A DNA stretch of 64,000 nucleotides, from contig QCSA01000002.1 of NCBI GenBank assembly GCA_003211695.1, positions 82,590 through 146,589 of the forward strand. Reading direction: 5' to 3'. A program made the position numbers and the translations under genes. Under the pieces are notes generated by a model. It had not been told where the DNA came from. It searched no databases and saw only the letters and a program-made list of their open reading frames with translations. The DNA is from Pelagibacteraceae bacterium AG-464-P07. Lineage in GTDB: Bacteria > Pseudomonadota > Alphaproteobacteria > Pelagibacterales > Pelagibacteraceae. Positions 19,026-28,094 of the stretch are shown here, piece after piece (positions within the stretch are counted from its first letter, which is position 1; the number at the start of each line of letters is the position of its first letter).

Positions 19026-19710
19026 TAATATATTTTTGAATTATTTCTTCCAATCCAACAAAATTTTTAATTAAATGATCATAATGAATTTGATCTGGTT
19101 TTTTTTCCGTATAACCATTTTCGATTAATATAAAAGGAATTTTAGCTGCTTTTGCGGCAGTAGAATCTGTTTCACTATCTCCAATCATAATACTTTTTTT
19201 CAAATTTCCACCAATAATTTCGATAGTATTTATTAGATGTCTAGGATCGGGTTTATTGTAATTAAATGTATTACCACCAGCTATGTAGTCAAAAAAATCA
19301 TAAAATTTATTTTTTTTTAAAAGATCTATTGATAAATGTTCTTGCTTATTGGTGCATACAGCCATTGAAATAGAATTTTTCTTGCACCAGTTTAAAAAGC
19401 CCAATACTCCCACCCTTGGTTTGCTTTTGTTATAAATATTTTGACTATAATAATTTATAAATTCTTTTGTCATTTCTTCATTTTCATTTTTGTTTGTTTT
19501 TTTAATTTTTCCAGTTCTTTCAGCTATTTCATGTATTGATTTTTTAATCATTGCTTTTGCTCCTCGACCTGCTAATTTTTTAATGTCGTCTAATTTTTTT
19601 TCTACATAACCAAATTTTTTCATTACGTGATTGTGGGCATTCATTAAATCAGGTGCCGTATCTACTAATGTACCATCTAGATCAAATAAAATTGTTAGTT
19701 TTTGACTCAT
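19018..19710 (-). CDS. gph: HAD-family phosphoglycolate phosphatase
   Basis: Phosphatase of the haloacid dehalogenase superfamily, 230 aa. Motif I is LFDLDGTLVDTAPDLMNAHN, followed by a helical cap. Motif II is AVCTNKQ (Thr), and motifs III and IV are KPDPRHL and IMIGDSETDSTAAK. These together with the TAPDL stretch are characteristic of Gph, which removes 2-phosphoglycolate. It is divergent from the glmU-like gene by 71 nt, an arrangement seen in other Alphaproteobacteria. Confidence 0.9.
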   Translation of the reverse strand: MSQKLTILFDLDGTLVDTAPDLMNAHNHVMKKFGYVEKKLDDIKKLAGRGAKAMIKKSIHEIAERTGKIKKTNKNENEEMTKEFINYYSQNIYNKSKPRVGVLGFLNWCKKNSISMAVCTNKQEHLSIDLLKKNKFYDFFDYIAGGNTFNYNKPDPRHLINTIEIIGGNLKKSIMIGDSETDSTAAKAAKIPFILIENGYTEKKPDQIHYDHLIKNFVGLEEIIQKYIND

Positions 19711-19781
19711 TTTAAAAAGTATTAATAAGAAATATTTTGTGAGTTATTATAATTAATTTAGTATTGTAAAGATAATTTTTC

Positions 19782-20420
19782 ATGAATTCAAAAAATAAAA
19801 AAAATCTTGCATTACAAGAAAAACAAAAGCAAAACAGTATTCGTAATAAATTTATGGCAAATGGAGTAACTTTGGTTGCTCCCGATACAATTTTTTTATC
19901 AGCAAATACAAAGATTGGAAAAAATGTTGTAATCAATCCTTACGTAGTAATTGGTTCAAACGTAAAAATTGGAAATAATGTGGAAATTTTGTCATTCACA
20001 CACATTGAAAGTGCAAAAATTGAAAATAACGTAAAAGTAGGGCCCTTTTCTAGAATTAGACCTGGAACAGTTTTATCCAAAGGGTCAAGAGTCGGCAATT
20101 TTGTAGAAATTAAGAATAGCAAAGTTGGGGCCGAAACAAAGATAAACCATTTGTCTTATGTTGGTGATGCAATAATAGGTAAGTCTGCAAACATAGGAGC
20201 TGGAACAATAACTTGTAATTATGATGGTAAAAGAAAATACAGAACAAAAATTCATAATGAAGCTTTTATCGGTTCCAATTCTTCATTGGTGGCACCCGTG
20301 ACAATTGGAAAACAATCTGTTGTAGGAGCTGGTTCTGTGATAACAAAAAATGTTAGGAAAAGATCCTTAGCCTTAACAAGAGCTAAACAAATTGAGAAAA
20401 AAAATTATAAAAAAAATTAA
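19782..20420 (+). CDS. glmU: GlmU acetyltransferase domain only (glucosamine-1-phosphate N-acetyltransferase)
   Basis: A left-handed beta-helix acyltransferase matching only the C-terminal half of GlmU. After a short basic helix (residues 5-25, the linker arm in full GlmU) come hexapeptide repeats, then the acetyl-CoA/GlcN-1-P site: RIRPGTVLSKGSRVGNFVEIKNS, NHLSYVGDA and IGAGTITCNYDGKRKYRTKIHNEAFIGSNS. The protein is 212 aa against about 455 for bifunctional GlmU. The pyrophosphorylase domain with its GxGTRM motif is absent, and the 71-nt upstream gap leaves no room for it. The gene is 3 nt from glmS, so it should act in UDP-GlcNAc synthesis with a separate uridylyltransferase encoded elsewhere. 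Confidence 0.88.
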   Translation: MNSKNKKNLALQEKQKQNSIRNKFMANGVTLVAPDTIFLSANTKIGKNVVINPYVVIGSNVKIGNNVEILSFTHIESAKIENNVKVGPFSRIRPGTVLSKGSRVGNFVEIKNSKVGAETKINHLSYVGDAIIGKSANIGAGTITCNYDGKRKYRTKIHNEAFIGSNSSLVAPVTIGKQSVVGAGSVITKNVRKRSLALTRAKQIEKKNYKKN

Positions 20421-20423
20421 TTT

Positions 20424-22241
20424 ATGTGTGGAATAATTGGAATTGCTAGTACCAAACCTGTATCTGGGAATATAATTGAAGCATTAAAAAAACTTGAATA
20501 CAGAGGATACGACTCTGCAGGTCTATCAACCATAGATAATAATGAAATAAATGAAAAAAAATGTTCCGGACGAGTTGATAATCTTGAAAAAATTTTATTT
20601 GAAAATCCATCAAAAGGTAATTTGGGTATTGGTCATGTTAGATGGGCAACACACGGCATTCCTAATAAAATCAATGCTCATCCACACTCATCAGAGGTTG
20701 TATCTGTTGTGCATAATGGAATAATTGAAAATTCAAATTCAATAAAAAATGATTTAATAAAAAAAAATTACCTATTTAAATCACAAACAGACACAGAAGT
20801 AATCACTCTGCTTCTAACAAATTATTTAAAAAATTATGACATCTTAGACTCAGTTCATAAAACTCTAGAAATGCTTGAAGGAAGTTTTGCTCTTGGAATT
20901 ATTTTTAAAAATTTTAAAGATATTGTTGTAGGTGCCAGGAGAGGAAGCCCTTTGGCAGTTGGGTATGGTCATGAAGAAAATTATATTGGTTCTGACTCTT
21001 ATGCTCTTAAATCAATGACAAATAAAATTTCTTATTTGGACGATGGAGAAATTTGTATTTTAACTAGAGACAAAGTCGAGTTTTACAATTCAGAAAAAAA
21101 TAAAATTAATAAAGAAATATTAACTTTATCAAATGATGAAAATAAAACCACCAAAGGTGATTTTAAAGATTTTATGTCTAAAGAAATTAATGAGCAATCG
21201 GTAACATCAAAAACTTGTTTAAAAGAATATATAGATTATTTAAGAAAAGATATTAATTTTTATAATTTTCCTATTAATCCAAATGAAGTAAATAAAATTA
21301 CACTTATAGGATGTGGCACAGCTTATCATTCATGTTTAATAGCAAAATATTTATTTGAAGACCTTACTTCAATTACAGTTGAGGCTGATATTGCATCTGA
21401 ATTTAGATATAGAAAAGTTAAGTTTAAAAAAAATAATTTTTATGTTTTTGTTTCACAATCGGGTGAAACAGCAGATACTTTTGCAGCCTTAGACTTATGT
21501 AAAAAAAATAAAGCAAACACATGTGCAATAGTGAATGTTGTAGAAAGTTCGATTGCCAGAACCGCTGATTTTGTTCTTCCAATTCATGCTGGTCCAGAAA
21601 TTGGAGTTGCGTCAACAAAAGCTTTTATTGGTCAAATGTTGGTTTTGTATTTGTTATCTTTGAAAATCTCTAAAGTTAGAAATGAAATAACAGATCAAAA
21701 TTATACAAAAAGTATAAATGATCTTAATAATTTACCATCATTAATTAAAGAAGTATTAGCAAAAGGAGATGAAATACAAATCATAGCAAAAGATTTTGTT
21801 GACTCAAAAGGAACCATGTTTTTAGGTCGAGGTTTTTCTTATCCAATAGCTTTGGAAGGTGCTTTAAAATTAAAGGAACTTTCATATATTCATGCCGAAG
21901 GTTATCCAGCAGGAGAAATGAAACATGGACCGTTAGCATTAATAGAAGATGGTTTACCAGTTGTGGTTTTGGCTCCAAAAGACAAATATTTTGAAAAAAC
22001 AATTTCAAATATGCAAGAAGTTATTGCTAGAGGTGGTAAAGTGTTTTTGTTTACTGATGATGACAATGAAATTATAAGCGAAAATATTAGATATAAATTT
22101 AATATTCCGAACAGCAATGACCACATAAAACCTTTTCTTTTAACTTTACCGTTACAAATGTTGGCTTATTATGTTGCTTCGTTCAAAAACTGCGATATAG
22201 ACAAACCTAGAAACCTAGCAAAATCGGTCACAGTAGAATAA
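20424..22241 (+). CDS. glmS: Glutamine-fructose-6-phosphate aminotransferase
   Basis: Makes glucosamine 6-phosphate from fructose 6-phosphate and glutamine, the entry into UDP-GlcNAc, peptidoglycan and LPS synthesis. It has 605 aa, close to the usual 609. Cys2 (MCGIIGIAS) is the glutaminase nucleophile, and KLEYRGYDSAGL and GHVRWATHG are typical. Two SIS domains follow (about residues 285-600), with SQSGETADT, GPEIGVASTKAF, and the C-terminal KPRNLAKSVTVE. It is immediately downstream of the reduced glmU. No glmS ribozyme is visible, as expected outside Firmicutes. Confidence 0.97.
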   Translation: MCGIIGIASTKPVSGNIIEALKKLEYRGYDSAGLSTIDNNEINEKKCSGRVDNLEKILFENPSKGNLGIGHVRWATHGIPNKINAHPHSSEVVSVVHNGIIENSNSIKNDLIKKNYLFKSQTDTEVITLLLTNYLKNYDILDSVHKTLEMLEGSFALGIIFKNFKDIVVGARRGSPLAVGYGHEENYIGSDSYALKSMTNKISYLDDGEICILTRDKVEFYNSEKNKINKEILTLSNDENKTTKGDFKDFMSKEINEQSVTSKTCLKEYIDYLRKDINFYNFPINPNEVNKITLIGCGTAYHSCLIAKYLFEDLTSITVEADIASEFRYRKVKFKKNNFYVFVSQSGETADTFAALDLCKKNKANTCAIVNVVESSIARTADFVLPIHAGPEIGVASTKAFIGQMLVLYLLSLKISKVRNEITDQNYTKSINDLNNLPSLIKEVLAKGDEIQIIAKDFVDSKGTMFLGRGFSYPIALEGALKLKELSYIHAEGYPAGEMKHGPLALIEDGLPVVVLAPKDKYFEKTISNMQEVIARGGKVFLFTDDDNEIISENIRYKFNIPNSNDHIKPFLLTLPLQMLAYYVASFKNCDIDKPRNLAKSVTVE

Positions 22242-22254
22242 GCTTTCGAGCTTA
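22239..22254 (+). promoter_or_regulatory. UUCG-tetraloop hairpin overlapping the glmS stop codon
   Basis: taagct-ttcg-agctta is a perfect 6-bp stem with a UUCG loop, beginning at the TAA stop of glmS. A T-rich stretch (ggtttttttac) comes about 10 nt later. It could act as a weak terminator or 3' end stabiliser. Confidence 0.35.
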
Positions 22255-22305
22255 ACTGATCTTGGTTTTTTTACTAAATTATCTTATATATACTCAAGGT
22301 TGAAA

Positions 22306-23685
22306 ATGAAAAAATGGAAAATAGATAGTTGGAAAAATTATCCAGCAAAACATATTCCGGAATATCCGGATAAAAAAGAACTAAATATGGTTCTTGGGAA
22401 AATTAAAAGTTTTCCTCCTTTGGTATTTGCTGGTGAAACAAGACATTTAAAAGAACAATTAGCAAATGTTGTAGATGGAAAGGCTTTCTTACTTCAATGT
22501 GGAGATTGTGCTGAAAGTTTTGCTGAATTTCATCCTGATAATATTAGAGATACTTTTAAAGTAATTTTGCAGATGTCATTAGTTCTTACTTATTCTGCAT
22601 CATTACCAGTTGTTAAGCTAGGAAGAATTGCGGGACAATTTTCAAAACCTAGAAGTGCACCAACGGAAAAAAAAGATGGTACAGAGTTGCTTAGTTACTT
22701 AGGTGACAATATTAATGGTATAGAATTTAATGAAAGATCAAGAGAACCCGATCCTAAAAGGTTATTTAAAGCTTATTCTCAATCAGCATCTACCTTAAAC
22801 CTTATAAGGGCATTTTCTCATGGTGGTTTTGCAGATTTAAAAATGGTTCATACTTGGAACTTAGGATTTATAAAAAAAAGTCCGCAAGCAAAAAAATTTA
22901 AAGAACTTGAAGATTTAATTGCAGATGCATTAGCTTTTATGGAAGCATGTGGAATTAATTCTGATTTCAATAGAAGATTAAAAACGGTGAATTTTTGGAC
23001 TTCTCATGAAGCACTGTTACTACCTTTTGAAGAGTCTATGACAAGAGTAGACTCTACCACGGGAGAATATCATGATACTTCTGCTCATTTTGTATGGATT
23101 GGCGATAGAACAAGACAACTTAATGGAGGACATGTTGAATTTTGTAGAGGAATCGAAAATCCAATTGGAATAAAATGTGGCCCTACATCTAAGCCAGATG
23201 AAATTATGAGAATTTGTAATGTAATAAATCCAGAAAATGAAAAAGGAAAGATTACATTAATTTCAAGATTTGGGCATGATAATGTAGGAAAGTTTTTGCC
23301 TAAATTAATTAGAGCTGTTAAAAAAGAAGGGTTAAATGTTGTTTGGTCATGTGACCCAATGCATGGTAACACGATTAAGTCAGCTACTGGATTTAAAACC
23401 AGACCTTTTAATAACGTTGTTAAGGAAGTAAAAAATTTTTTTTCTGCTCATCAAGCCGAAGGAAGTTTTGCTGGAGGTCTTCATATAGAGATGACTGGTC
23501 AAAATGTTACAGAATGTACAGGTGGTGCTCAAAAGATATCAGATCAGGATTTATCCCACAGATATCATACTCATTGCGATCCCAGATTAAATGCAAGCCA
23601 AGCACTTGAATTGGCATTTTTGATTTCAGATGAAATTAAAAAAAATTCTCAATATTCTAAGAATATTGCTCAAGCAGCATCTTAA
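22306..23685 (+). CDS. Class II (plant-type) 3-deoxy-7-phosphoheptulonate synthase
   Basis: First enzyme of the shikimate pathway, joining phosphoenolpyruvate and erythrose 4-phosphate. The class II signatures are all present: FAGETRHLKEQLA, LLQCGDCAESF (metal-ligand Cys), VVKLGRIAGQFSKPRS, WNLGFIKKSPQ, GIKCGPTSKPDEI, WSCDPMHGNT and GGLHIEMTGQNVTEC. Length is 459 aa. The ORF track uses TTG 22300; the ATG at 22306, giving MKKWKIDSWKN, is the likelier start. It is separate from glmS (about 64 nt) and cysS (30 nt). Confidence 0.95.
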   Translation: MKKWKIDSWKNYPAKHIPEYPDKKELNMVLGKIKSFPPLVFAGETRHLKEQLANVVDGKAFLLQCGDCAESFAEFHPDNIRDTFKVILQMSLVLTYSASLPVVKLGRIAGQFSKPRSAPTEKKDGTELLSYLGDNINGIEFNERSREPDPKRLFKAYSQSASTLNLIRAFSHGGFADLKMVHTWNLGFIKKSPQAKKFKELEDLIADALAFMEACGINSDFNRRLKTVNFWTSHEALLLPFEESMTRVDSTTGEYHDTSAHFVWIGDRTRQLNGGHVEFCRGIENPIGIKCGPTSKPDEIMRICNVINPENEKGKITLISRFGHDNVGKFLPKLIRAVKKEGLNVVWSCDPMHGNTIKSATGFKTRPFNNVVKEVKNFFSAHQAEGSFAGGLHIEMTGQNVTECTGGAQKISDQDLSHRYHTHCDPRLNASQALELAFLISDEIKKNSQYSKNIAQAAS

Positions 23686-23715
23686 TTACTGCATTTAAAT
23701 TTTTAAGATTATAAA

Positions 23716-25071
23716 ATGAAAGAACTCAAAATATTTAATTCTTTAACAAAAAAAAAGGAAAATTTTATTCCAATCAGCAAAGATAGAATAGGAATGTATG
23801 TATGTGGACCTACAGTTTATGACTACCCGCATATTGGTAATGCTAGGCCATTGGTTGTGTTTGATGTTTTATACCGTTTACTAAAAAAAATTTTTGGAAA
23901 TAAAAAGGTTACTTATGTGCGCAATATAACAGATATTGATGATAAAATTATCGAGTCATCAAAAAAAAATAATAAAAGTATTGGAGAGTTAAGCAAAACT
24001 ATTACGACCAGCTTTCATGAAGACTGTAAATATTTAAATTGTTTGAAACCAAGTTTTGAACCTAAAGCCACTGAGCATATTAAAGAAATGGTAGGCATGG
24101 TTGAGAATTTAATAAAAAATAAACATGCTTACGAAAATGAAAAACATGTTTATTTTTCTGTTTCTTCTTTCAAAGAATATGGAAAATTGTCAAATAAAAA
24201 TTCAGAAGAGTTGGTTGCAGGATCTAGGGTTGAAGTTTCTAAATATAAAAAGGATCCACTTGATTTTGTTCTTTGGAAGCCTTCAGAGACAGATGATCCT
24301 GGTTGGGACTCTCCATGGGGCAGAGGCCGACCTGGTTGGCATTTAGAATGCTCTGTTATGAGTGAAAAATTTTTGGGTAAAAAATTTGATATTCATGGCG
24401 GAGGTTTAGATCTCATTTTTCCTCACCACGAAAATGAAATTGCACAATCATGTAGTGCCAACAAGACAGATAATTTTGCAAATTATTGGGTACACAATGG
24501 TTTTGTTACTTTTGATAAGGAAAAGATGTCCAAATCCATTGGAAACATTGTAGGGATTCATAAGCTGAGAGACAATATAAATGGTCAAGTTGTAAGACTG
24601 GCACTTTTAAGTTCACATTACAAACAACCATTAGATTGGAACGAAAAATTAATAATAGAAAGTCAAAACACATTAAATAAATGGTATACCCAATTTGAAA
24701 AAACAGATTCAGTAGAATTTCAAGAAGATATATTAAATCCACTACTAGAAGATCTAAATACACCAGAATATATATCAAAACTGCATTCGTTTTACGAAGA
24801 AGCATCTAAAGGAAATAAATCTTCAAAAGTTAAATTTCTATCTGCTTGTAAGTTAATTGGTTTACTTGAAGAAGATAAAGAGTCCTGGGAAAGCTTTAAA
24901 AAATCTAAAGCCCATGTTGATGAAAACTTTATTAAACAAAAAATTAAAGATAGAAATAAAGCTAGAAAAGAAGGAAATTATAAATTGGCAGATACCATAA
25001 GAAATGAATTGGAAAAGAATGGAGTTATAATTGAAGATAAGCAAGATCAAACAAATTGGAAATATAAATGA
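23716..25071 (+). CDS. cysS: Cysteinyl-tRNA synthetase
   Basis: Charges tRNA-Cys. The 451-aa protein shows the zinc Cys and HIGH-type motif in GMYVCGPTVYDYPHIGNARP, WHLECSVMS, the zinc-ligand HGGGLDLIFPHHENEIAQS, and the KMSKS loop EKMSKSIGN near residue 270. The C-terminal region ends with KDRNKARKEGNYKLADTIR, typical of the anticodon-side domain. Its last 4 nt overlap the ATG of cimA (ATGA), indicating translational coupling with isoleucine-pathway synthesis. Confidence 0.97.
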   Translation: MKELKIFNSLTKKKENFIPISKDRIGMYVCGPTVYDYPHIGNARPLVVFDVLYRLLKKIFGNKKVTYVRNITDIDDKIIESSKKNNKSIGELSKTITTSFHEDCKYLNCLKPSFEPKATEHIKEMVGMVENLIKNKHAYENEKHVYFSVSSFKEYGKLSNKNSEELVAGSRVEVSKYKKDPLDFVLWKPSETDDPGWDSPWGRGRPGWHLECSVMSEKFLGKKFDIHGGGLDLIFPHHENEIAQSCSANKTDNFANYWVHNGFVTFDKEKMSKSIGNIVGIHKLRDNINGQVVRLALLSSHYKQPLDWNEKLIIESQNTLNKWYTQFEKTDSVEFQEDILNPLLEDLNTPEYISKLHSFYEEASKGNKSSKVKFLSACKLIGLLEEDKESWESFKKSKAHVDENFIKQKIKDRNKARKEGNYKLADTIRNELEKNGVIIEDKQDQTNWKYK

Positions 25072-26669
25072 GCAAAGAAAAAATATATATTTTTGATACT
25101 ACACTTAGAGATGGTGCGCAAACCGAGGGTGTCAACTTTTCTATTGATGATAAAATTAAGATTGCCAAGACATTATCAGGACTTGGAGTTGACTATTTGG
25201 AAGGTGGATGGCCAGGAGCTAACACTTTGGATACAACTTTTTTTAACAATCCACCTAAATTAACAAATACAACTTTAACTGCTTTTGGTATGACAAAAAG
25301 ATCTGGAAGAAGTGCGGAAAATGATCCTGGGCTTTCTGCCTTGTTAAATTCAAAAGCCCCTGCAATTTGTTTGGTAGGAAAATCATGGGATTTTCATGTT
25401 AATGTAGCCCTAGGCATTACTAACGAAGAAAATTTAGAAAATATTAAAGAATCAGCAAAATTATTCGTTAAAAATAAAAAAGAATTTATGTTTGATGCGG
25501 AGCATTTTTTTGATGGATATAAACGTAATAAGGAGTATGCGTTATCGTGTATTAAAACAGCCTACGATGAGGGAGCAAGATGGATTGTTCTTTGTGATAC
25601 TAATGGTGGAACATTACCACATGAATTAGGTGAAATCGTTTCAAAAGTGGGTAAAGAAATTCCAGGAAAAAATCTTGGAATACATGCTCACAATGATACA
25701 GAAAATGCAGTCGCAAATTCTTTAACAGCAGTTTTGGCTGGCGTACGTCAAGTTCAAGGCACAATTAATGGACTAGGAGAAAGATGTGGAAATGCAAATT
25801 TAATATCTTTAATTCCAACTATCGTATTGAAAAAAACATTTTCTGATCATTTTGAAATAAATATAAATGAAAATAAAATCAAAACTCTGACAGAATGTTC
25901 AAGATTGTTGGATGAAATATTGAATAGAAAATCCAACAGAAGAGCTGCTTACGTAGGACCTTCTGCATTTGCTCATAAAGGAGGACTTCATGTTTCTGCA
26001 GTTTCCAAAGACCCTAAAACATATGAACACATAGATCCGAGTTTAGTTGGAAATATAAGAAATATTATTGTTTCTGATCAAGCTGGCAAATCAAATATAA
26101 TGTCGAGACTAAGCAAATATGGAATTAAAATTGATAAAAATGATCCTAAAATTCAAAATTTACTTAATGAAGTTAAGGAACGAGAATTTGTTGGTTATTC
26201 ATACGATGGTGCTGACGCTTCATTTGAATTATTAGCAAGGCGACTTTTAGGAGAAATACCAAAATATTTAACAATTTCAAAATATGATGTGTCAGTTAAA
26301 AAAGAATCGAAAGATAAAATAAATTCTTTTGCAAAAGCTCACATTTTAGTTGATGGTCAAGAAGTTGTTTGTGAAGGATCAGGAAATGGCCCAGTTAATG
26401 CGCTAGATAATGCAATAAGAACAAATGTCGATAAAGTTGGAAAATATTCTAAATATCTAAAAGATTTGAAATTAATAGATTACAAAGTAAGAATTTTAAA
26501 TACCGGAACTAACGCAACAACAAGAGTTTCTATAGAAAGCACGGATTCATCAGGCAAAAGTTGGTTTACAATAGGAGTATCGGCAAATATTATTGAAGCC
26601 TCGTTCAAAGCGCTAATTGATAGTTTGGATTATAAACTGTACAAAGAAAAAGCTCCTGCCAATAATTAA
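25068..26669 (+). CDS. cimA: (R)-citramalate synthase
   Basis: Condenses acetyl-CoA with pyruvate to give citramalate, a threonine-independent entry to isoleucine. The HMGL-like TIM barrel starts FDTTLRDGAQTEGVNFS, with GIHAHNDTENAVANS and QGTINGLGERCGNANL as metal and substrate motifs. SAFAHKGGLHVSAV follows as in LeuA/CimA. A LeuA-type dimerisation and feedback domain occupies about residues 390-530. The subtype with EGGWPGANT is the 530-aa CimA form rather than isopropylmalate synthase. It overlaps cysS by 4 nt and trmJ by 1 nt. Confidence 0.92.
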   Translation: MSKEKIYIFDTTLRDGAQTEGVNFSIDDKIKIAKTLSGLGVDYLEGGWPGANTLDTTFFNNPPKLTNTTLTAFGMTKRSGRSAENDPGLSALLNSKAPAICLVGKSWDFHVNVALGITNEENLENIKESAKLFVKNKKEFMFDAEHFFDGYKRNKEYALSCIKTAYDEGARWIVLCDTNGGTLPHELGEIVSKVGKEIPGKNLGIHAHNDTENAVANSLTAVLAGVRQVQGTINGLGERCGNANLISLIPTIVLKKTFSDHFEININENKIKTLTECSRLLDEILNRKSNRRAAYVGPSAFAHKGGLHVSAVSKDPKTYEHIDPSLVGNIRNIIVSDQAGKSNIMSRLSKYGIKIDKNDPKIQNLLNEVKEREFVGYSYDGADASFELLARRLLGEIPKYLTISKYDVSVKKESKDKINSFAKAHILVDGQEVVCEGSGNGPVNALDNAIRTNVDKVGKYSKYLKDLKLIDYKVRILNTGTNATTRVSIESTDSSGKSWFTIGVSANIIEASFKALIDSLDYKLYKEKAPANN

Positions 26670-27385
26670 TGAGTTTTTCAAATGTTCACTTTATATTATT
26701 TAAACCTCAATTGGCAGAAAATATAGGAGCTTGTGCAAGAGCATTAAAAAATTTCAATTTTACTAAATTAAAATTGGTTTCTCCAAAAATTAGCTTTCCA
26801 AATGAAAAGGTTTTTGCAACTAGCGTTGGAGCTAAAGATATAATTAATTCAAGCAAAATATACAGTAATTTTGAGGACGCTATTAAAAATACAAATTGTG
26901 TAATAGCAACATCTTCTAGAATAAGAAAAAAAAATTATAAATATCTTTCAATAAATGAATTAAAAAAAATTGATTTCAACAAAAAAATAGCAGTTATTTT
27001 TGGTCCCGAGGCATCAGGATTAACAAATAATGAACTGAGCTATGCAAATTATGTGATTAAATTACCAACAAATAATAAATTTCAATCATTAAATTTATCT
27101 CATTGCGTAATTTTGCTTTGTTATGAAATATTTAAAATTCTAAATAAAAAAGTTCATAAATTCAACTCAAGATATAACAACAAACTGATCAACAAAAAAG
27201 ATCTAAATAAGTTTGTTAATTTTTTAGTCAATTCATTAGATCAGATTGGATTTTTGCAGCCAGATCACAAGCGCAACAGTATGATAAAAAATATACGCAC
27301 AATTTTTCATAAAATGAATTTATCAGATAAAGAAATGCGAATTTTATTAGGGATAATTGGTTCTTTAAAAGATAGAAAAGGTTGA
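26669..27385 (+). CDS. trmJ: tRNA (cytidine/uridine-2'-O-)-methyltransferase, TrmJ-like
   Basis: SPOUT-class RNA 2'-O-methyltransferase, likely modifying position 32 of tRNAs. The three SpoU motifs are visible in the first 155 residues: LFKPQLAENIGACARALKNF (motif 1), IAVIFGPEASGLTNNEL (motif 2) and YVIKLPTNNKFQSLNLSHCV (motif 3 with the knot Asn and Ser). A helical C-terminal extension follows, giving 238 aa as in TrmJ. The start overlaps the cimA stop by one base. The rpsD promoter lies immediately after its stop. Confidence 0.9.
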   Translation: MSFSNVHFILFKPQLAENIGACARALKNFNFTKLKLVSPKISFPNEKVFATSVGAKDIINSSKIYSNFEDAIKNTNCVIATSSRIRKKNYKYLSINELKKIDFNKKIAVIFGPEASGLTNNELSYANYVIKLPTNNKFQSLNLSHCVILLCYEIFKILNKKVHKFNSRYNNKLINKKDLNKFVNFLVNSLDQIGFLQPDHKRNSMIKNIRTIFHKMNLSDKEMRILLGIIGSLKDRKG

Positions 27386-27413
27386 TTGACAAACTAGAGG
27401 TAGTGACTATAAA
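27386..27413 (+). promoter_or_regulatory. Sigma-70-type promoter for rpsD
   Basis: A perfect -35 TTGACA (27386-27391) and a -10 TATAAA (27408-27413) are separated by 16 bp, beginning directly after the trmJ stop. Transcription would start near 27420, only about 8 nt ahead of the rpsD ATG, so the message would have almost no leader and no Shine-Dalgarno sequence. Confidence 0.65.
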
Positions 27414-27427
27414 TCTTCAAATTAAAA

Positions 27428-28045
27428 ATGACAAAAAGACTTAATTCAAAACATAAAGTTGATAGAAGACTAAAAGTTAATTTATGGGGAAGACCTAAAA
27501 GTCCATTTAATTCAAGAAATACTCCTCCAGGTCAACATGGAAATAAGAGGCATTCTAGGCCATCAGATTATGGAGTTCAGCTACAAGCTAAGCAAAGATT
27601 AAAATCCTATTATGGAAACATAAACGAGAGACAATTTAGAAATTGTTATAGGAAAGCTATAAAGAAAAGGGGTGATACCGTAGAAAATTTGGTTGGATTA
27701 TTAGAAAAGAGACTTGATATAATTGTATACAGAGCAAAGTTTGCTTTAACAGTTTTTTCATCAAGACAATTAATAAATCATGGTCACATCAAAGTAAATG
27801 GAAAAAAAGTTAATATACCGAGTTACCTACTTAAAGAGGAAGACACAATAGAATTGAAGGAAAAATCAAAACAACTAGCGACAGTAGACGTTTCACTTGC
27901 TAGTAAAGAAAGGGATGTTCCAGAGTATTTGGAATTAGATGAAAAGCAAAAAAAGATCAAGTTTGTAAGAACGCCAAAATTTGCTGAAGTTCCTTATCCA
28001 GTTTTGATGGAACCAAATTTAGTAATAGAATATTACTCTAGATAA
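27428..28045 (+). CDS. rpsD: 30S ribosomal protein S4
   Basis: Primary 16S rRNA-binding protein that nucleates 30S assembly. It has 205 aa, the normal length. The N-terminal part has the usual basic stretch with [19 protein letters not shown]. The S4 RNA-binding domain (about residues 92-150) contains [38 protein letters not shown]. The C-terminus ends [14 protein letters not shown] as in many bacteria. It is a stand-alone gene with its own strong promoter, convergent with grxD. Confidence 0.97.
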   Translation: MTKRLNSKHKVDRRLKVNLWGRPKSPFNSRNTPPGQHGNKRHSRPSDYGVQLQAKQRLKSYYGNINERQFRNCYRKAIKKRGDTVENLVGLLEKRLDIIVYRAKFALTVFSSRQLINHGHIKVNGKKVNIPSYLLKEEDTIELKEKSKQLATVDVSLASKERDVPEYLELDEKQKKIKFVRTPKFAEVPYPVLMEPNLVIEYYSR

Positions 28046-28046
28046 T

Positions 28047-28094
28047 TAATTAATTTGAAACAAATAGTCTTAATGTGAATTAATTATTTTTTTT
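28047..28094. terminator. Weak bidirectional terminator between rpsD and grxD
   Basis: taattaattt (28047-28056) pairs with gaattaatta (28077-28086) with one G-T pair and a 20-nt loop, followed by a run of T on the + strand. It is AT-only and therefore weak; it lies in the 38-nt gap of a convergent gene pair and overlaps the grxD stop. Confidence 0.35.

Noticed and set aside
21424-22126. Reverse-strand ORFs inside glmS and other long genes
   Set aside because: Shadow frames of well-supported genes with no family motifs; common in AT-rich DNA.
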